From Oceanithermus profundus DSM 14977 (GTDB lineage: Bacteria > Deinococcota > Deinococci > Deinococcales > Marinithermaceae), in contig NC_014761.1 in assembly GCF_000183745.1 (NCBI RefSeq), positions 1,922,001 to 1,986,000 of the forward strand: a DNA stretch of 64,000 nt, read 5' to 3'. Numbering within the stretch: the stretch's first letter is position 1; the number at the start of each line of letters is the position of its first letter. The notes below the pieces were generated by a model that saw nothing but the letters and a program-made list of their open reading frames with translations, had not been told where the DNA came from and did no database searches. Made by a program: the position numbers and the translations under genes. Below are positions 18,133 through 27,478 of the stretch, one piece after another.

Positions 18133-19185
18133 ATGCCCACGGTTCGCGAGCCGCACGTCGCGGTCTGGCGCCTCTTCGACCTGGCCGACGAGATCGACAC
18201 CGACCGGGTCGCGGGGACCCGGTTCGCGCTGCGGCGCGGCCGCAGCGGCGCGGTGCGCCTGGAAGAACCGCCGGTCGAGCTCGACCTGGGCGACCACGGC
18301 TTCGCGGGGCGCGGGGGCCGGCTGCGCGCCCGCGTCTACCCCTTCGGCATCGTCGCGCTGGCCTGGCGGGTGCGCCTCGGGGAGCGGCTGTCCTGGGCCG
18401 AGCTGGAAACCGCGGCGCTCGAGCTGGTGGGCGCCCCCGGCCTCGACGCCTGGATGCGCGAACGGCTGGCGCCGCTGCGCGCCGAGCTGGCGCCAGCCCT
18501 CGCCCGGCCGCTCGCGGCCCCGGGCGAGGAGGGGTTCTACGCCGTCCACGTCCAGGGGTTCGAGCCCGAGCTCTCCGCCGACGCCCTGATGCAAGAACTC
18601 GACTTGGCCCCGCTGGTGCTGGGGGAGCGGGTCGCCGCCTCCGCGCAGCTGCGCGCCGACCTGGCCCGCCACGCCTTCAGCTACTCGACCGGCGACCTGG
18701 CGCTCTTGGGCTTCGACGGGGTCTTCATCTACGACCGCGAGGGCATCTGGGACGTGGCCGACCTGGTCGAATGGGTGCACGCGGAGCTGCTGGAGCTCGA
18801 CTACTACGACGGCGTGCTCGCGCGGGCGCTTGAGGGGGCGCCGCAGGTGCTGCGCGAACTCGGCTGGGGCCGCTACGGCCGCCTGGCGCGGCTGCGGCGC
18901 AGCCTGATGGAGCGCCGCGCCGAGATCACCGAGGTGCAGACGCGGCTGGCCGGGGCCCTGCGCATCACCGAGGACCTCTTCTACGCCCGCATCCACCGCG
19001 ACGCCACCGAGGTCTACGGCGCCGCCGAGCTGGCCGCCGCGGTGCAGGCCAAGCTGCAGGCGCTCACCGCCATCTACCAGATGGTCAGCGAGGAGATGCA
19101 GTTCCGCCGCAGCCAGGCGGTGGAGGTGGCCATCCTGGCGCTGATCGCGCTGGAGGTCGTGTGGGTGCTACTCGGCCGGATGTAG
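18133..19185 (+). CDS. RMD1/Sif2-like (DUF155-type) C-terminally anchored protein
   Basis: A 350-residue protein ending in one membrane helix (VEVAILALIALEVVWVLLG). The segment before it, LFYARIHRDATEVYGAAELAAAVQAKLQALTAIYQMVSEEM, is the pattern seen in the RMD1/DUF155 family, where a helical region precedes a C-terminal anchor. The N-terminal two thirds are soluble and acidic/basic mixed, with YDREGIWDVADLVEWVHAELLELDYY. Function is not known in bacteria. The start is 5 bp after the rdgB stop. Its 3' end overlaps the convergent LOG-family gene by 18 bp. Confidence 0.7.
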   Translation: MPTVREPHVAVWRLFDLADEIDTDRVAGTRFALRRGRSGAVRLEEPPVELDLGDHGFAGRGGRLRARVYPFGIVALAWRVRLGERLSWAELETAALELVGAPGLDAWMRERLAPLRAELAPALARPLAAPGEEGFYAVHVQGFEPELSADALMQELDLAPLVLGERVAASAQLRADLARHAFSYSTGDLALLGFDGVFIYDREGIWDVADLVEWVHAELLELDYYDGVLARALEGAPQVLRELGWGRYGRLARLRRSLMERRAEITEVQTRLAGALRITEDLFYARIHRDATEVYGAAELAAAVQAKLQALTAIYQMVSEEMQFRRSQAVEVAILALIALEVVWVLLGRM

Positions 19186-19710
19186 CCGCGCGAGGAAGGC
19201 GGCGACGTCGCCGGGGCCCTCGAGGAAGGTGAGGAGGTCGAGCTCGCGCGCGGAGAGCTCCAGGTGCGGGCGCAGCAGCGGCCGCCAGGCCGCGTCCACC
19301 CCGATGGGGAAGGGGGGTTCGCCCTGGAGCCGCTGGATGTAGGCGAGGTTCCAGGCGACCAGGATCTCGGTCAAGGTGCCGAGCCCGCCCGGCAGGGCGA
19401 GGGCGGCGCGGCTGACCTCGAGGATGCGTTCGATGCGGCCGGTCAGGGTGGGCGCGGGCAGCTCGAGGTCCACGTGGGCGTTGGCCCCGCTGCGCGACTT
19501 GAACAGGTCGGGCGCGGTCACCCCGATCACCAGCCCGCCCGCGGCCTTGGCCCCGCGGCTCACGGCCTCCATGCTGCCGCCGTAGCCGCCGGTGGCCGCA
19601 GCGAAGCCGTGCCCGGCCACGAGCCGGCCCCATGCTTCCGCCTGCGCCCAGGCCGCGGTGCCGGGCGCGGTGCGCGAGGAGCCGAAGACGGCGACGACGG
19701 GAACGCCCAC
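19168..19710 (-). CDS. LOG-family Rossmann-fold protein
   Basis: A 180-residue protein of the LOG/TIGR00725-like group, related to cytokinin riboside 5'-monophosphate phosphoribohydrolases. VAVFGSSRTAPGTAAWAQAEAWG, ATGGYGGSMEAVSRGA and the signature LPGGLGTLTEILVAW (PGGxGTxxE) are present. In bacteria these release adenine or bind nucleotides; the true substrate is open. The GTG at 19710 is preceded by TACAAT (19717-19722) plus 6 nt. The 3' end overlaps the RMD1-like gene. Confidence 0.88.
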   Translation of the reverse strand: MGVPVVAVFGSSRTAPGTAAWAQAEAWGRLVAGHGFAAATGGYGGSMEAVSRGAKAAGGLVIGVTAPDLFKSRSGANAHVDLELPAPTLTGRIERILEVSRAALALPGGLGTLTEILVAWNLAYIQRLQGEPPFPIGVDAAWRPLLRPHLELSARELDLLTFLEGPGDVAAFLARLHPAE

Positions 19711-19724
19711 GCCGCTATTGTAAA

Positions 19725-19751
19725 CCCGCCCGGGGAGCCTCCCCGGGCGGG
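19725..19751 (-). terminator. Terminator between the lipoprotein gene and the LOG promoter
   Basis: A 12-bp perfect stem (CCCGCCCGGGGA / TCCCCGGGCGGG, 3-nt loop) lies just past the minus-strand lipoprotein stop. It is followed on that strand by TTTACAAT, whose last six bases are the -10 of the LOG gene. Confidence 0.75.
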
Positions 19752-19771
19752 GTGTACCGGTCGCTCCTGTG

Positions 19772-21169
19772 CTACTTTCCGAGTGCGTCGAACGCGAAGC
19801 TGAAGCCGCCCGCGTCGACGAAGAAGAAGTAGCCCGCGCTCCCCTGGGGCGCGCCGTATTCGAGGTAGAAGGGCACGAGCGCCGACCGGGCGGACGCGCT
19901 CGCCAGCTCGTCGACGCTGCCCGGAACCGCCTCGCCGCCCAGCGCCGCGAGGAGCCAGTACCCGCGGAAGGCGCTGTCGATGCGCATGCCCATTCCATTC
20001 AGGTCGGGCAGCTGGAGCTGAGGTTCGGTGGTGACCACCTCAACCGAAACGTCCGGTCTAAGATCAAGGATGAAGACCACGTCGTAGAGCGTCCCTTCGG
20101 GCCCCGCCCAGCGGAAGGTCGTGTCGGGGTCGATCGTCGCGCCGTTGAGGGGGACGATGGGCACCACGGGGTCGGGGAAGCTCAGCGACACGTCGTTCGA
20201 GTCCGCAGCCGCCTGCTGCCACACCCCGGCGTCACCGTAGATGCCTGCGAGGTCGAGCGCGCCGTAGGCGCCGCCCAGGAAAAGGCCGCCGCCCCCGTAG
20301 CTCGCGGTGGCCACGACCAGGGAGCCCAGGCCCTCGCCCACCGGGCCCGCCATGGCGAAGCCGCCGTCCGCACCGGCCTCGTCGGCGTTCATCTGGGCGG
20401 TCGCGAAGGGCAGGGCCACACCGTCGACGGTGACGTGGTGCTCCACCTGATCCAGGTCCATGACGCCGGGGAGCTGCACGCTCACGTTGAGGTCGCGGCT
20501 GCCGATCTCCGTGAGCGCCAGGTCCTGACCGAGCGCGTCGCCGTCGCCAAGGCTGACGGTCAGCTTCTTCGCCGCCAGGAAGGCGGTGGCGTCGTTCGTG
20601 GCGGTGTCGCGCTGCCACTGGATGCCGAAGAGGGTGGCGTTGTTCTCGCCCGCCAGGTCGGGATCGAAGTAGACGCCGACGTCGTAGTTCGGGCTGGCGT
20701 CGTAGGCGAATTCGCCTCCGCCCACGTAGGGGCCGACCACCAGGGCCGCGCCGTTGCGGAAGTCGTCGGTGGTCTGGGCGGGCGTGATCGCCCCGCTGGC
20801 GCTGGCGTGCGCGCAAGTCTCGTTGCGCGGCGCCGCCGCGTCGTTGGCCCAGACCACGGGATCCGGCTTGGTCAGCCCCTTGTAGACCAGGACGGGCACC
20901 TCCTGGACCTCCTCGGGCATCAGGTAGGCGTTGCTGATCACGAGGTCGTAGGGGGCCGCCACGCCGTTGATCGTGAAGCTGCCGTCCTCGGCCGTCAGCA
21001 CCGGGTCGTGCCCGGGCACGAAGACCGTCTTGTAGGGCAGGGGCTGTCCGCAGAGATCGAGCAGCTTGCCCTGCACCTGGAACCCGCCGGCGTTCTGATT
21101 GCCGCAGCCGGCCAACAACAAGAGTCCTGCCGCCAATGTTCCCAGAAACCAACCGCGTTTGCTATTCAT
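19772..21169 (-). CDS. Large lipoprotein with N-terminal carboxypeptidase-regulatory-like domain
   Basis: A 465-residue lipoprotein. The signal peptide ends in a lipobox (LLLLAGCG at about residues 16-23). Residues 28-90 (FQVQGKLLDLCGQPLPYKTVFV ... DGSFTINGVAAPYDLVI) look like a carboxypeptidase-regulatory/SpaA-type beta sandwich. The remainder is acidic, rich in glycine, alanine and aspartate, and probably beta-structured. The function is unknown. AGGAGG lies 7 nt upstream of the ATG at 21169. Long readings upstream of this ATG run through psuG on the wrong strand and are not coding. Confidence 0.82.
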   Translation of the reverse strand: MNSKRGWFLGTLAAGLLLLAGCGNQNAGGFQVQGKLLDLCGQPLPYKTVFVPGHDPVLTAEDGSFTINGVAAPYDLVISNAYLMPEEVQEVPVLVYKGLTKPDPVVWANDAAAPRNETCAHASASGAITPAQTTDDFRNGAALVVGPYVGGGEFAYDASPNYDVGVYFDPDLAGENNATLFGIQWQRDTATNDATAFLAAKKLTVSLGDGDALGQDLALTEIGSRDLNVSVQLPGVMDLDQVEHHVTVDGVALPFATAQMNADEAGADGGFAMAGPVGEGLGSLVVATASYGGGGLFLGGAYGALDLAGIYGDAGVWQQAAADSNDVSLSFPDPVVPIVPLNGATIDPDTTFRWAGPEGTLYDVVFILDLRPDVSVEVVTTEPQLQLPDLNGMGMRIDSAFRGYWLLAALGGEAVPGSVDELASASARSALVPFYLEYGAPQGSAGYFFFVDAGGFSFAFDALGK

Positions 21170-21249
21170 AAATGCCTCCTCGTAGCCGCACGACGAATGC
21201 GAAACGTTCGCTACATCGAGCAGTCTAGGACGGCGCCCGCAGGACAAAC

Positions 21250-21271
21250 TTCCTAGTGTTCCCCTTAGGAA
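21250..21271. repeat. Inverted repeat TTCCTA-N10-TAGGAA, possible operator
   Basis: A perfect 6-bp dyad with a 10-bp spacer in the AT-rich gap between the lipoprotein and psuG. It could be a regulator site for either gene; no assignment can be made. Confidence 0.4.
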
Positions 21272-21316
21272 TGGGTTTTTATATTCATGTTGTATGCATT
21301 CCATTCTCATGTGCGG

Positions 21317-21322
21317 TAGACT
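21317..21322 (+). promoter_or_regulatory. -10 element TAGACT, leaderless psuG promoter
   Basis: TAGACT is followed by 6 nt and the psuG ATG. Confidence 0.6.
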
Positions 21323-21328
21323 TGACGG

Positions 21329-22216
<888 letters not shown>

Positions 22217-22278
22217 GGCGGGCGGCCGGAACCGGCGCCGGAGCGGACCTCCGGCCCGGGGCGGTAAGATGTAGGGGT

Positions 22279-23169
22279 ATGTGCGAGATCGGTGGGATGC
22301 TGCGCGTGGCCCGCGAGGAGAGCGGTCGCTCGATCCGCGACTGGGCCCGCGAGCTGGGCATCAAGAGCGACTACCTGCGCGCCCTCGAGGAATGCCGCTT
22401 CGAGGACCTGCCCGAAGCGGTCCTGGCCAAAGGGCACCTGCGCCGCTACGCCGAGGCGCTGGGCCTCGACCCCGAGCCCCTGCTCGCGCAGTACCCGGTG
22501 CGGCCCACCTTCACCCCCGACGACGTCATCACCCCCGAGCGCCGGCGCGGCCGGCCCTGGCTCTGGATCGTCGGCGTCGCCGTGCTGCTGGCGCTCGCCG
22601 CCGGCGCCTGGCTGGCGCTGCAGAGCCCCCCGCCGCCCGAGCCCGCCGCCATCGAGCTGGAAGCGCCCCCACCCCCGCCGCCGCCCCCGAGCGACGCCGA
22701 GCTCTCGGTGGAGACGGTTCCCCCGGGCGCCACCGTCTGGCTCGACGGCTTCCGCCTGGGCGAGGCGCCGGTGAGCGGCCGCTTCTCGGCCGGCGAGCGC
22801 ACGCTGCGGGTCGAAGCCGAAGGCTACGTCCCCTACGAAGCGCCGCTCCTGCTCGAGCCCGGCGGCACCCGCCGCCTCAAGGTCACGCTGGAACCCCTTC
22901 CCGCCGCCGAAGCCCCCGCGCCCGCGGGCCCGCCCAAGCTGGTGCTGCGCTTCACCGAGCGCGCCTGGGTGCGCGTCACCACCCCCGAAGGCGCCAAGCT
23001 CTACGAGGGCATCCCCAAGGTGGGCAGCGAGCTCGAGTTCCCCCTGCCCGTGGTGGTGCGCACCGGCAACGCCGCAGGGGTTCGGGCGGTCCTGGGCGGC
23101 GAGGACCTGGGCCCCATGGGCGGCGAGGGGCTGGTGGTGGAGCGCCGCTTCGACGCGCCCGCGCCCTAG
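22279..23169 (+). CDS. rodZ: RodZ-like cell-shape protein with inserted PEGA domain
   Basis: A 296-residue bitopic protein. Residues 1-70 form a helix-turn-helix of the RodZ type (MLRVAREESGRSIRDWARELGIKSDYLRALEE). One membrane helix (about 95-115, LWIVGVAVLLALAAGAWLAL) is followed by a proline-rich linker. Residues about 138-205 form a PEGA domain (LSVETVPPGATVWLDGFRLGEAPVSGRFSAG). The last about 80 residues (RFTERAWVRVTTPEGAKLYEGIP ... VRTGNAAGVRAVLGGEDLGPMG) match the RodZ periplasmic DUF4115 domain. RodZ links MreB to the wall machinery. The PEGA insertion is not part of the usual architecture. TAAGAT (22264-22269) lies 9 nt upstream of the ATG. Confidence 0.85.
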   Translation: MCEIGGMLRVAREESGRSIRDWARELGIKSDYLRALEECRFEDLPEAVLAKGHLRRYAEALGLDPEPLLAQYPVRPTFTPDDVITPERRRGRPWLWIVGVAVLLALAAGAWLALQSPPPPEPAAIELEAPPPPPPPPSDAELSVETVPPGATVWLDGFRLGEAPVSGRFSAGERTLRVEAEGYVPYEAPLLLEPGGTRRLKVTLEPLPAAEAPAPAGPPKLVLRFTERAWVRVTTPEGAKLYEGIPKVGSELEFPLPVVVRTGNAAGVRAVLGGEDLGPMGGEGLVVERRFDAPAP

Positions 23170-23173
23170 TGCG

Positions 23174-23179
23174 TATACT
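23174..23179 (+). promoter_or_regulatory. -10 element TATACT of rimO
   Basis: TATACT just past the rodZ stop, 17 nt before the rimO ATG, which also has a GGAGG site; a leadered promoter. Confidence 0.55.
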
Positions 23180-23196
23180 GGTGCGGTTGGAGGTCT

Positions 23197-24528
23197 ATGG
23201 CCGCTAAAGTTGGATTCGTCAGTCTGGGCTGCCCCAAGGCCCTGGTGGACTCGGAACAGATCCTTTCGCGCCTCAAGGCCGCGGGCTACGGCTTCGCCGC
23301 GGACTACGCGGAAGCCGACGTGGTGGTCGTCAACACCTGCGGCTTCATCACCCCTTCGATCGAGGAGAGCCTCGAGGCCATCGGCGAAGCGCTCGGGGCG
23401 AACGGCAAGGTCGTCGTCACCGGCTGCCTGGGGGCGCGTCCCGAGGTGATCCGCAAAAAGTACCCGCAGGTGATCGACGTCAGCGGCCCCGCCGAAACCG
23501 AACGGGTGCTGGCGGCGGTGGCGCAGGTGGCCCCGCCCGAGCGCGACCCCTTTCTGGACCTGGTGCCGCCGCAGGTCAAGCTGACCCCGCGCCACTACGC
23601 CTACCTGAAGATCGCCGAGGGCTGCGACCACAAGTGCAGTTTCTGCATCATCCCGCAGCTGCGCGGCGGTCTGGTGAGCCGCGACGCCGCCGAGGTGCTG
23701 GCCGAGGCCGCGCGCCTGGCCGCGGGCGGCACCCGCGAGCTGCTGGTCATCGCCCAGGACTCGAGCGCCTACGGCGTCGACCTGGGCCACCGCGAAAGCG
23801 ACTGGGCGGGGCGGCCGGTCCGCGCCCACCTGACCGATCTGGTGCGCGAGCTGAGCGGGTTGGTGCCCTGGGTGCGGCTGCACTACGTCTATCCCTACCC
23901 CCACGTGCGCGAGCTGCTGCCCCTGATGGCCGAGGGGCGGCTGCTCCCCTACCTGGACGTGCCGCTGCAGCACGCGAGCCCCCGGGTGCTGCGGGCAATG
24001 CGGCGACCGGGCGGCGCCGAGAGCCACCTGAAGACGATCCGCGAGTGGCGCGCGGTCGTTCCCGAGCTCGCGATCCGCTCGAGCTTCATCGTCGGCTTCC
24101 CCGGCGAGACCGAGGACGACTTCGAGCTGTTGCTGGAATTCCTGGCCGAGGCCCGGCTCGAGCGCGTGGGCGTCTTCACCTACTCGCCCGTGGCCGGAGC
24201 GGCGGCGAACGAGCTGCCGGGGGCGGTGCCGGAAGAGGTCAAGCAGGAGCGGCGGGCCCGGGTCATGGAGCTCGCCCAACGCCTCTCCCTGGAGAAGAAC
24301 CGCGCCAAGGTGGGCCGCGTCCTGGACGTGATCCTCGACGAACCCGCGGACGAGCCCGGCGTCTTCGTGGGGCGCAGCTACGCCGACAGCCCCGGCATCG
24401 ACGGCACGGTGCGGGTCACCAGCGACGGCACCGTGCGGGTCGGCGAGATCGTGCCCGTGCGCATCACGGCCGCGGACGTCTACGACCTCGAGGGCGAGGT
24501 CGTGGCCCGCGTCCCGGCCGGGAGGTGA
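23197..24528 (+). CDS. rimO: Ribosomal protein S12 methylthiotransferase RimO
   Basis: A 443-residue radical SAM methylthiotransferase that modifies an aspartate of S12. The N-terminal MTTase domain has conserved cysteines in [19 protein letters not shown] and VTGCLG. The radical SAM motif is [15 protein letters not shown]; the C-terminal TRAM domain covers roughly residues 375-440. [10 protein letters not shown] at the N-terminus separates RimO from MiaB, which has a GCQMN-type motif. GGAGG precedes the ATG at 23197. Confidence 0.95.
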   Translation: MAAKVGFVSLGCPKALVDSEQILSRLKAAGYGFAADYAEADVVVVNTCGFITPSIEESLEAIGEALGANGKVVVTGCLGARPEVIRKKYPQVIDVSGPAETERVLAAVAQVAPPERDPFLDLVPPQVKLTPRHYAYLKIAEGCDHKCSFCIIPQLRGGLVSRDAAEVLAEAARLAAGGTRELLVIAQDSSAYGVDLGHRESDWAGRPVRAHLTDLVRELSGLVPWVRLHYVYPYPHVRELLPLMAEGRLLPYLDVPLQHASPRVLRAMRRPGGAESHLKTIREWRAVVPELAIRSSFIVGFPGETEDDFELLLEFLAEARLERVGVFTYSPVAGAAANELPGAVPEEVKQERRARVMELAQRLSLEKNRAKVGRVLDVILDEPADEPGVFVGRSYADSPGIDGTVRVTSDGTVRVGEIVPVRITAADVYDLEGEVVARVPAGR

Positions 24529-24543
24529 TATGAAGGGAGCGGT

Positions 24544-25887
24544 ATGTACATCGTAATCGCCGGCGGCGGCGACATCGGCACCCTGATCGCCCAGTCGCTG
24601 CACGAAAACCACGACGTCGTCGTCATCGACCGCAACCCGGCCGTGGCCGAGCGCATGGCGGTGCTCGACGTGCGCGTCCTGGCCGGCAACGCCACCGACC
24701 CCGAGTCGCTGCGCGAGGCGGGCGTGGACCACGCCGATGCCTTCATCGCCACCACCAACTCCGACGAGGTGAACCTGATCGCCGCCATGCTGGCCAAGGG
24801 GCTGGGGGCGGCGCAGTCGCTCACCTTCCTGGGCAAGGCCTACTACGTCGAGGTGCTCACCGACCCCCGCACCATGGAGATCCTGGGCACCCGCATCGAC
24901 CGCGTCTTCTGGCCCCAGCGCGCGCTCGCCAAGGAAGTGCTCGAGGTGGTGCTCATCCCCAAGGCGCTCGACACCGAGCTGCTCGCCGGCGGCCGCCTGC
25001 GCCTGATCGAGTACATGATCGACGTCGAGTCGAGCTACGCCCACCGGCTGGTGCCCGACCTCGACTGGCCCCGCGGCGTGAAGCTGCTGGGGGTGCTGCG
25101 CGAGGGGCAGTTCGTCACGCCGCTGGACGAGGACTTCCGCGACCTGGTCATCGAACCCGGCGACCACCTGGTCTTTGTCACCACCCCCGAGGCCTTCCCG
25201 GTGCTGCACGCCCTCTTCGCCGGCCGCGAGCAGGTGCGCCGGGTCTTCATCGTGGGCGGCGGCACCGTGGGCTACATGATCGCCAAGGGGCTGCGCGAGA
25301 CGCGGGTCGAGGTCGTGCTCATCGAGCAGGACCCCGAACGCTGCGAGTTCCTTTCGGAAGAGCTGGGTGGGGTGCTGGTGATCCAGGGCGACGGCACCGA
25401 CCTTTCGCTGCTCGAGCAAGAGGGCATCGAGGACGCCGACGCCATGATCGCGGTCACCGACAACGACGAGAAGAACCTGCTCGTCTCGCTGCTGGCCAAG
25501 CAGCTGGGGGTGGAGAAGGTGGTCACCCGGGTGAGCCGCAGCGAGACCCGCACCCTCTTCGAGCGCGTGGGCGTGGACATCCCCCTCACCCCGCGGCAGG
25601 CCGCGGTGCGCGAGGTGCTCGCCCACCTCAACCCCGAGGGCGTCGAACGCATCGCCCTGATCGAGGACAGCGTCGAGGTGATCGAGGTGCGCGTCCCCCC
25701 CGAGCTCGACGGCCGGCGCGTCGCCGAGCTGGAGCTGCCGCCCCACACCACCGTGGTGGCGGCGATGCGCGGTTGGCGCGTGGTTCTGGCGGCCAGCGAA
25801 CTGCAGCTCAAGGCCGGCGACGAGCTCATCCTGATGGCCGCGCGTGAAGAAGTCGGCCACGTGGCCGAGCTGTTCAAGACGAGCTGA
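24544..25887 (+). CDS. trkA: Trk potassium uptake regulator TrkA
   Basis: A 447-residue cytoplasmic subunit with two tandem RCK units. Each has a nucleotide-binding GxGxxG loop: IVIAGGGDIGTLIAQ at residue 3 and FIVGGGTVGYMIAKG at about 235, each followed by a TrkA-C domain. It gates TrkH in response to NAD(H) or ATP. GGGAGCGG precedes the ATG. trkH follows after 2 bp. Confidence 0.95.
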   Translation: MYIVIAGGGDIGTLIAQSLHENHDVVVIDRNPAVAERMAVLDVRVLAGNATDPESLREAGVDHADAFIATTNSDEVNLIAAMLAKGLGAAQSLTFLGKAYYVEVLTDPRTMEILGTRIDRVFWPQRALAKEVLEVVLIPKALDTELLAGGRLRLIEYMIDVESSYAHRLVPDLDWPRGVKLLGVLREGQFVTPLDEDFRDLVIEPGDHLVFVTTPEAFPVLHALFAGREQVRRVFIVGGGTVGYMIAKGLRETRVEVVLIEQDPERCEFLSEELGGVLVIQGDGTDLSLLEQEGIEDADAMIAVTDNDEKNLLVSLLAKQLGVEKVVTRVSRSETRTLFERVGVDIPLTPRQAAVREVLAHLNPEGVERIALIEDSVEVIEVRVPPELDGRRVAELELPPHTTVVAAMRGWRVVLAASELQLKAGDELILMAAREEVGHVAELFKTS

Positions 25888-25889
25888 CC

Positions 25890-27338
25890 ATGGGAGGCTT
25901 CGTCCGTTACGCCCTGGGCACCGCGCTGCGCGCGGTGGGTTTGGTGATGCTCGCCTTCGTCCTCGTCGCCTGGGCCTGGAGCGAGGACGTGCGCGGCTTC
26001 CTGCTGGGGGCCGGCGTGGGGCTGGCCCTGGGGCAGCTGCTGCGCATGACCGGCACCCCCAAGGCCGAGCCCAGGCGCGCCGAGGGTCTGTTCATCGTCG
26101 CGGTGATCTGGCTGCTCGTCCCCCTGCTGGGGGCGCTGCCCTTCTGGGTCAGCGGCCACGTGGGGCTGCTCGACGCCTACTTCGAGGCCATGAGCGGCTT
26201 CACCACCACCGGGGCCACGATCCTGCCCGACTTCACCTTGTTCAACCGCAGCCTCTTCCTATGGCGGGGGCTGACCCAGTGGTTCGGCGGGGTCGGCATC
26301 ATCGTCTTGTTCGTCGCGGTGCTGCCGCACTTCGCGGTGGCCGGCCGCCAGCTCTTCTTCGCCGAGTCCACCGGGGTGCAGAAGGAAAAGCTGACCCCCA
26401 GGCTGCGCCACACCGCGGAGATGGTGTTGCGCGTCTACGTCCTGCTCACGGGGCTGGCGGTGCTCGGCTACTGGCTCGCCGGCATGCCCCTCTACGACGC
26501 GGTGGCCAACGCCCTCACCACCATGCCCGCGGGCGGCTTCTCCCCCAACCCGCTCAGCTTCGCCGGCTACCCGGCGGCGGCCCAGTGGGTGGCCGTCGTC
26601 TTCATGTTCTTCGCCGGCGCCAACTTCCTGCTCATCGCCAGCGCCCTCTTCGGGCGCGCCTCGCGCACGCCCTGGCGCGACCCCGAGTTCCGCGTTTACA
26701 GCGGCGCCTTCCTCGCGGGCTCGCTGCTGCTCGCGGTCTACCACGTCTACCTGCACGACTACGGGATCGAGGCCGCGCTGCGCCACGCCTTCTTCCAGGT
26801 GGCCTCGCTGCTCACCAGCACCGGCTACGCCTCGGTCGACTACACCCAGTGGGTCGTCCCCGCGCAGGCGATTCTGATCTTCCTGATGTTCGTCAGCGGC
26901 AGCGCCGGCTCGGCGGCGGGCGGGGTCAAGTCGGTGCGCTGGCTGGTGATGACCAACCACGTGCTGCGCGAGCTCAAGCGCACCCTGCACCCCAACGCGG
27001 TGCTGCCGCTGCGGCTGGGCACCAAGGCGGTGGGCGAGGACGTGCTGCGCTCGGTCTCGTCGTTCGTGATCCTCTACCTCTTCGTCTTCGTGCTGGGCAC
27101 GATGGTGATCGTCTTCACCGAGGGCGACCTGGTGGTCGCCTTCACCTCTTCGGCGGCGTTCATCGGCAACGTCGGGCCCGGTCTGGGGGCGGTGGGGCCC
27201 ATGGGCTCGTTCGCCGAGCTGCACCCGCTGGCCAAGCTGGTGGGCATCTTCCAGATGTGGGCGGGCCGCATCGAGCTGATCCCGGTGCTGCTGCTCTTCC
27301 ACCCCGACACCTGGCGGGCGCTGCGGCGGAGCCGGTAA
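25890..27338 (+). CDS. trkH: Trk potassium transporter membrane subunit TrkH
   Basis: A 482-residue membrane protein with four selectivity-filter loops visible: SGFTTTGATI, AGGFSPNPLS, LTSTGYASVDY and AFIGNVGPGLG. It forms the K+ pore with TrkA. It starts 2 bp after trkA and is clearly in the same operon. The stop codon at 27338 lies directly against an AT-rich island. Confidence 0.96.
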   Translation: MGGFVRYALGTALRAVGLVMLAFVLVAWAWSEDVRGFLLGAGVGLALGQLLRMTGTPKAEPRRAEGLFIVAVIWLLVPLLGALPFWVSGHVGLLDAYFEAMSGFTTTGATILPDFTLFNRSLFLWRGLTQWFGGVGIIVLFVAVLPHFAVAGRQLFFAESTGVQKEKLTPRLRHTAEMVLRVYVLLTGLAVLGYWLAGMPLYDAVANALTTMPAGGFSPNPLSFAGYPAAAQWVAVVFMFFAGANFLLIASALFGRASRTPWRDPEFRVYSGAFLAGSLLLAVYHVYLHDYGIEAALRHAFFQVASLLTSTGYASVDYTQWVVPAQAILIFLMFVSGSAGSAAGGVKSVRWLVMTNHVLRELKRTLHPNAVLPLRLGTKAVGEDVLRSVSSFVILYLFVFVLGTMVIVFTEGDLVVAFTSSAAFIGNVGPGLGAVGPMGSFAELHPLAKLVGIFQMWAGRIELIPVLLLFHPDTWRALRRSR

Positions 27339-27341
27339 TGG

Positions 27342-27358
27342 ACTAGTGTTACTGCAAG
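27342..27358 (+). repeat. Left copy of island-flanking repeats (ACTAGTG, TTACTGCAAG)
   Basis: ACTAGTG at 27342-27348 and TTACTGCAAG at 27349-27358 both recur at the other side of the AT-rich segment. Beyond the 10-mer a looser match continues (CCAA...GGCTG in both copies). Confidence 0.5.
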
Positions 27359-27478
27359 ATCAAGGTAAGACCAAGCGGGGCTGCTCTAAAACACAGACGT
27401 TTACTCATAATCGTCGCCGTTGCCGCTCAACAGAAGCGTAGCGGATGGGTGCATATCTTCGGTGAAGCATCTCGATGA

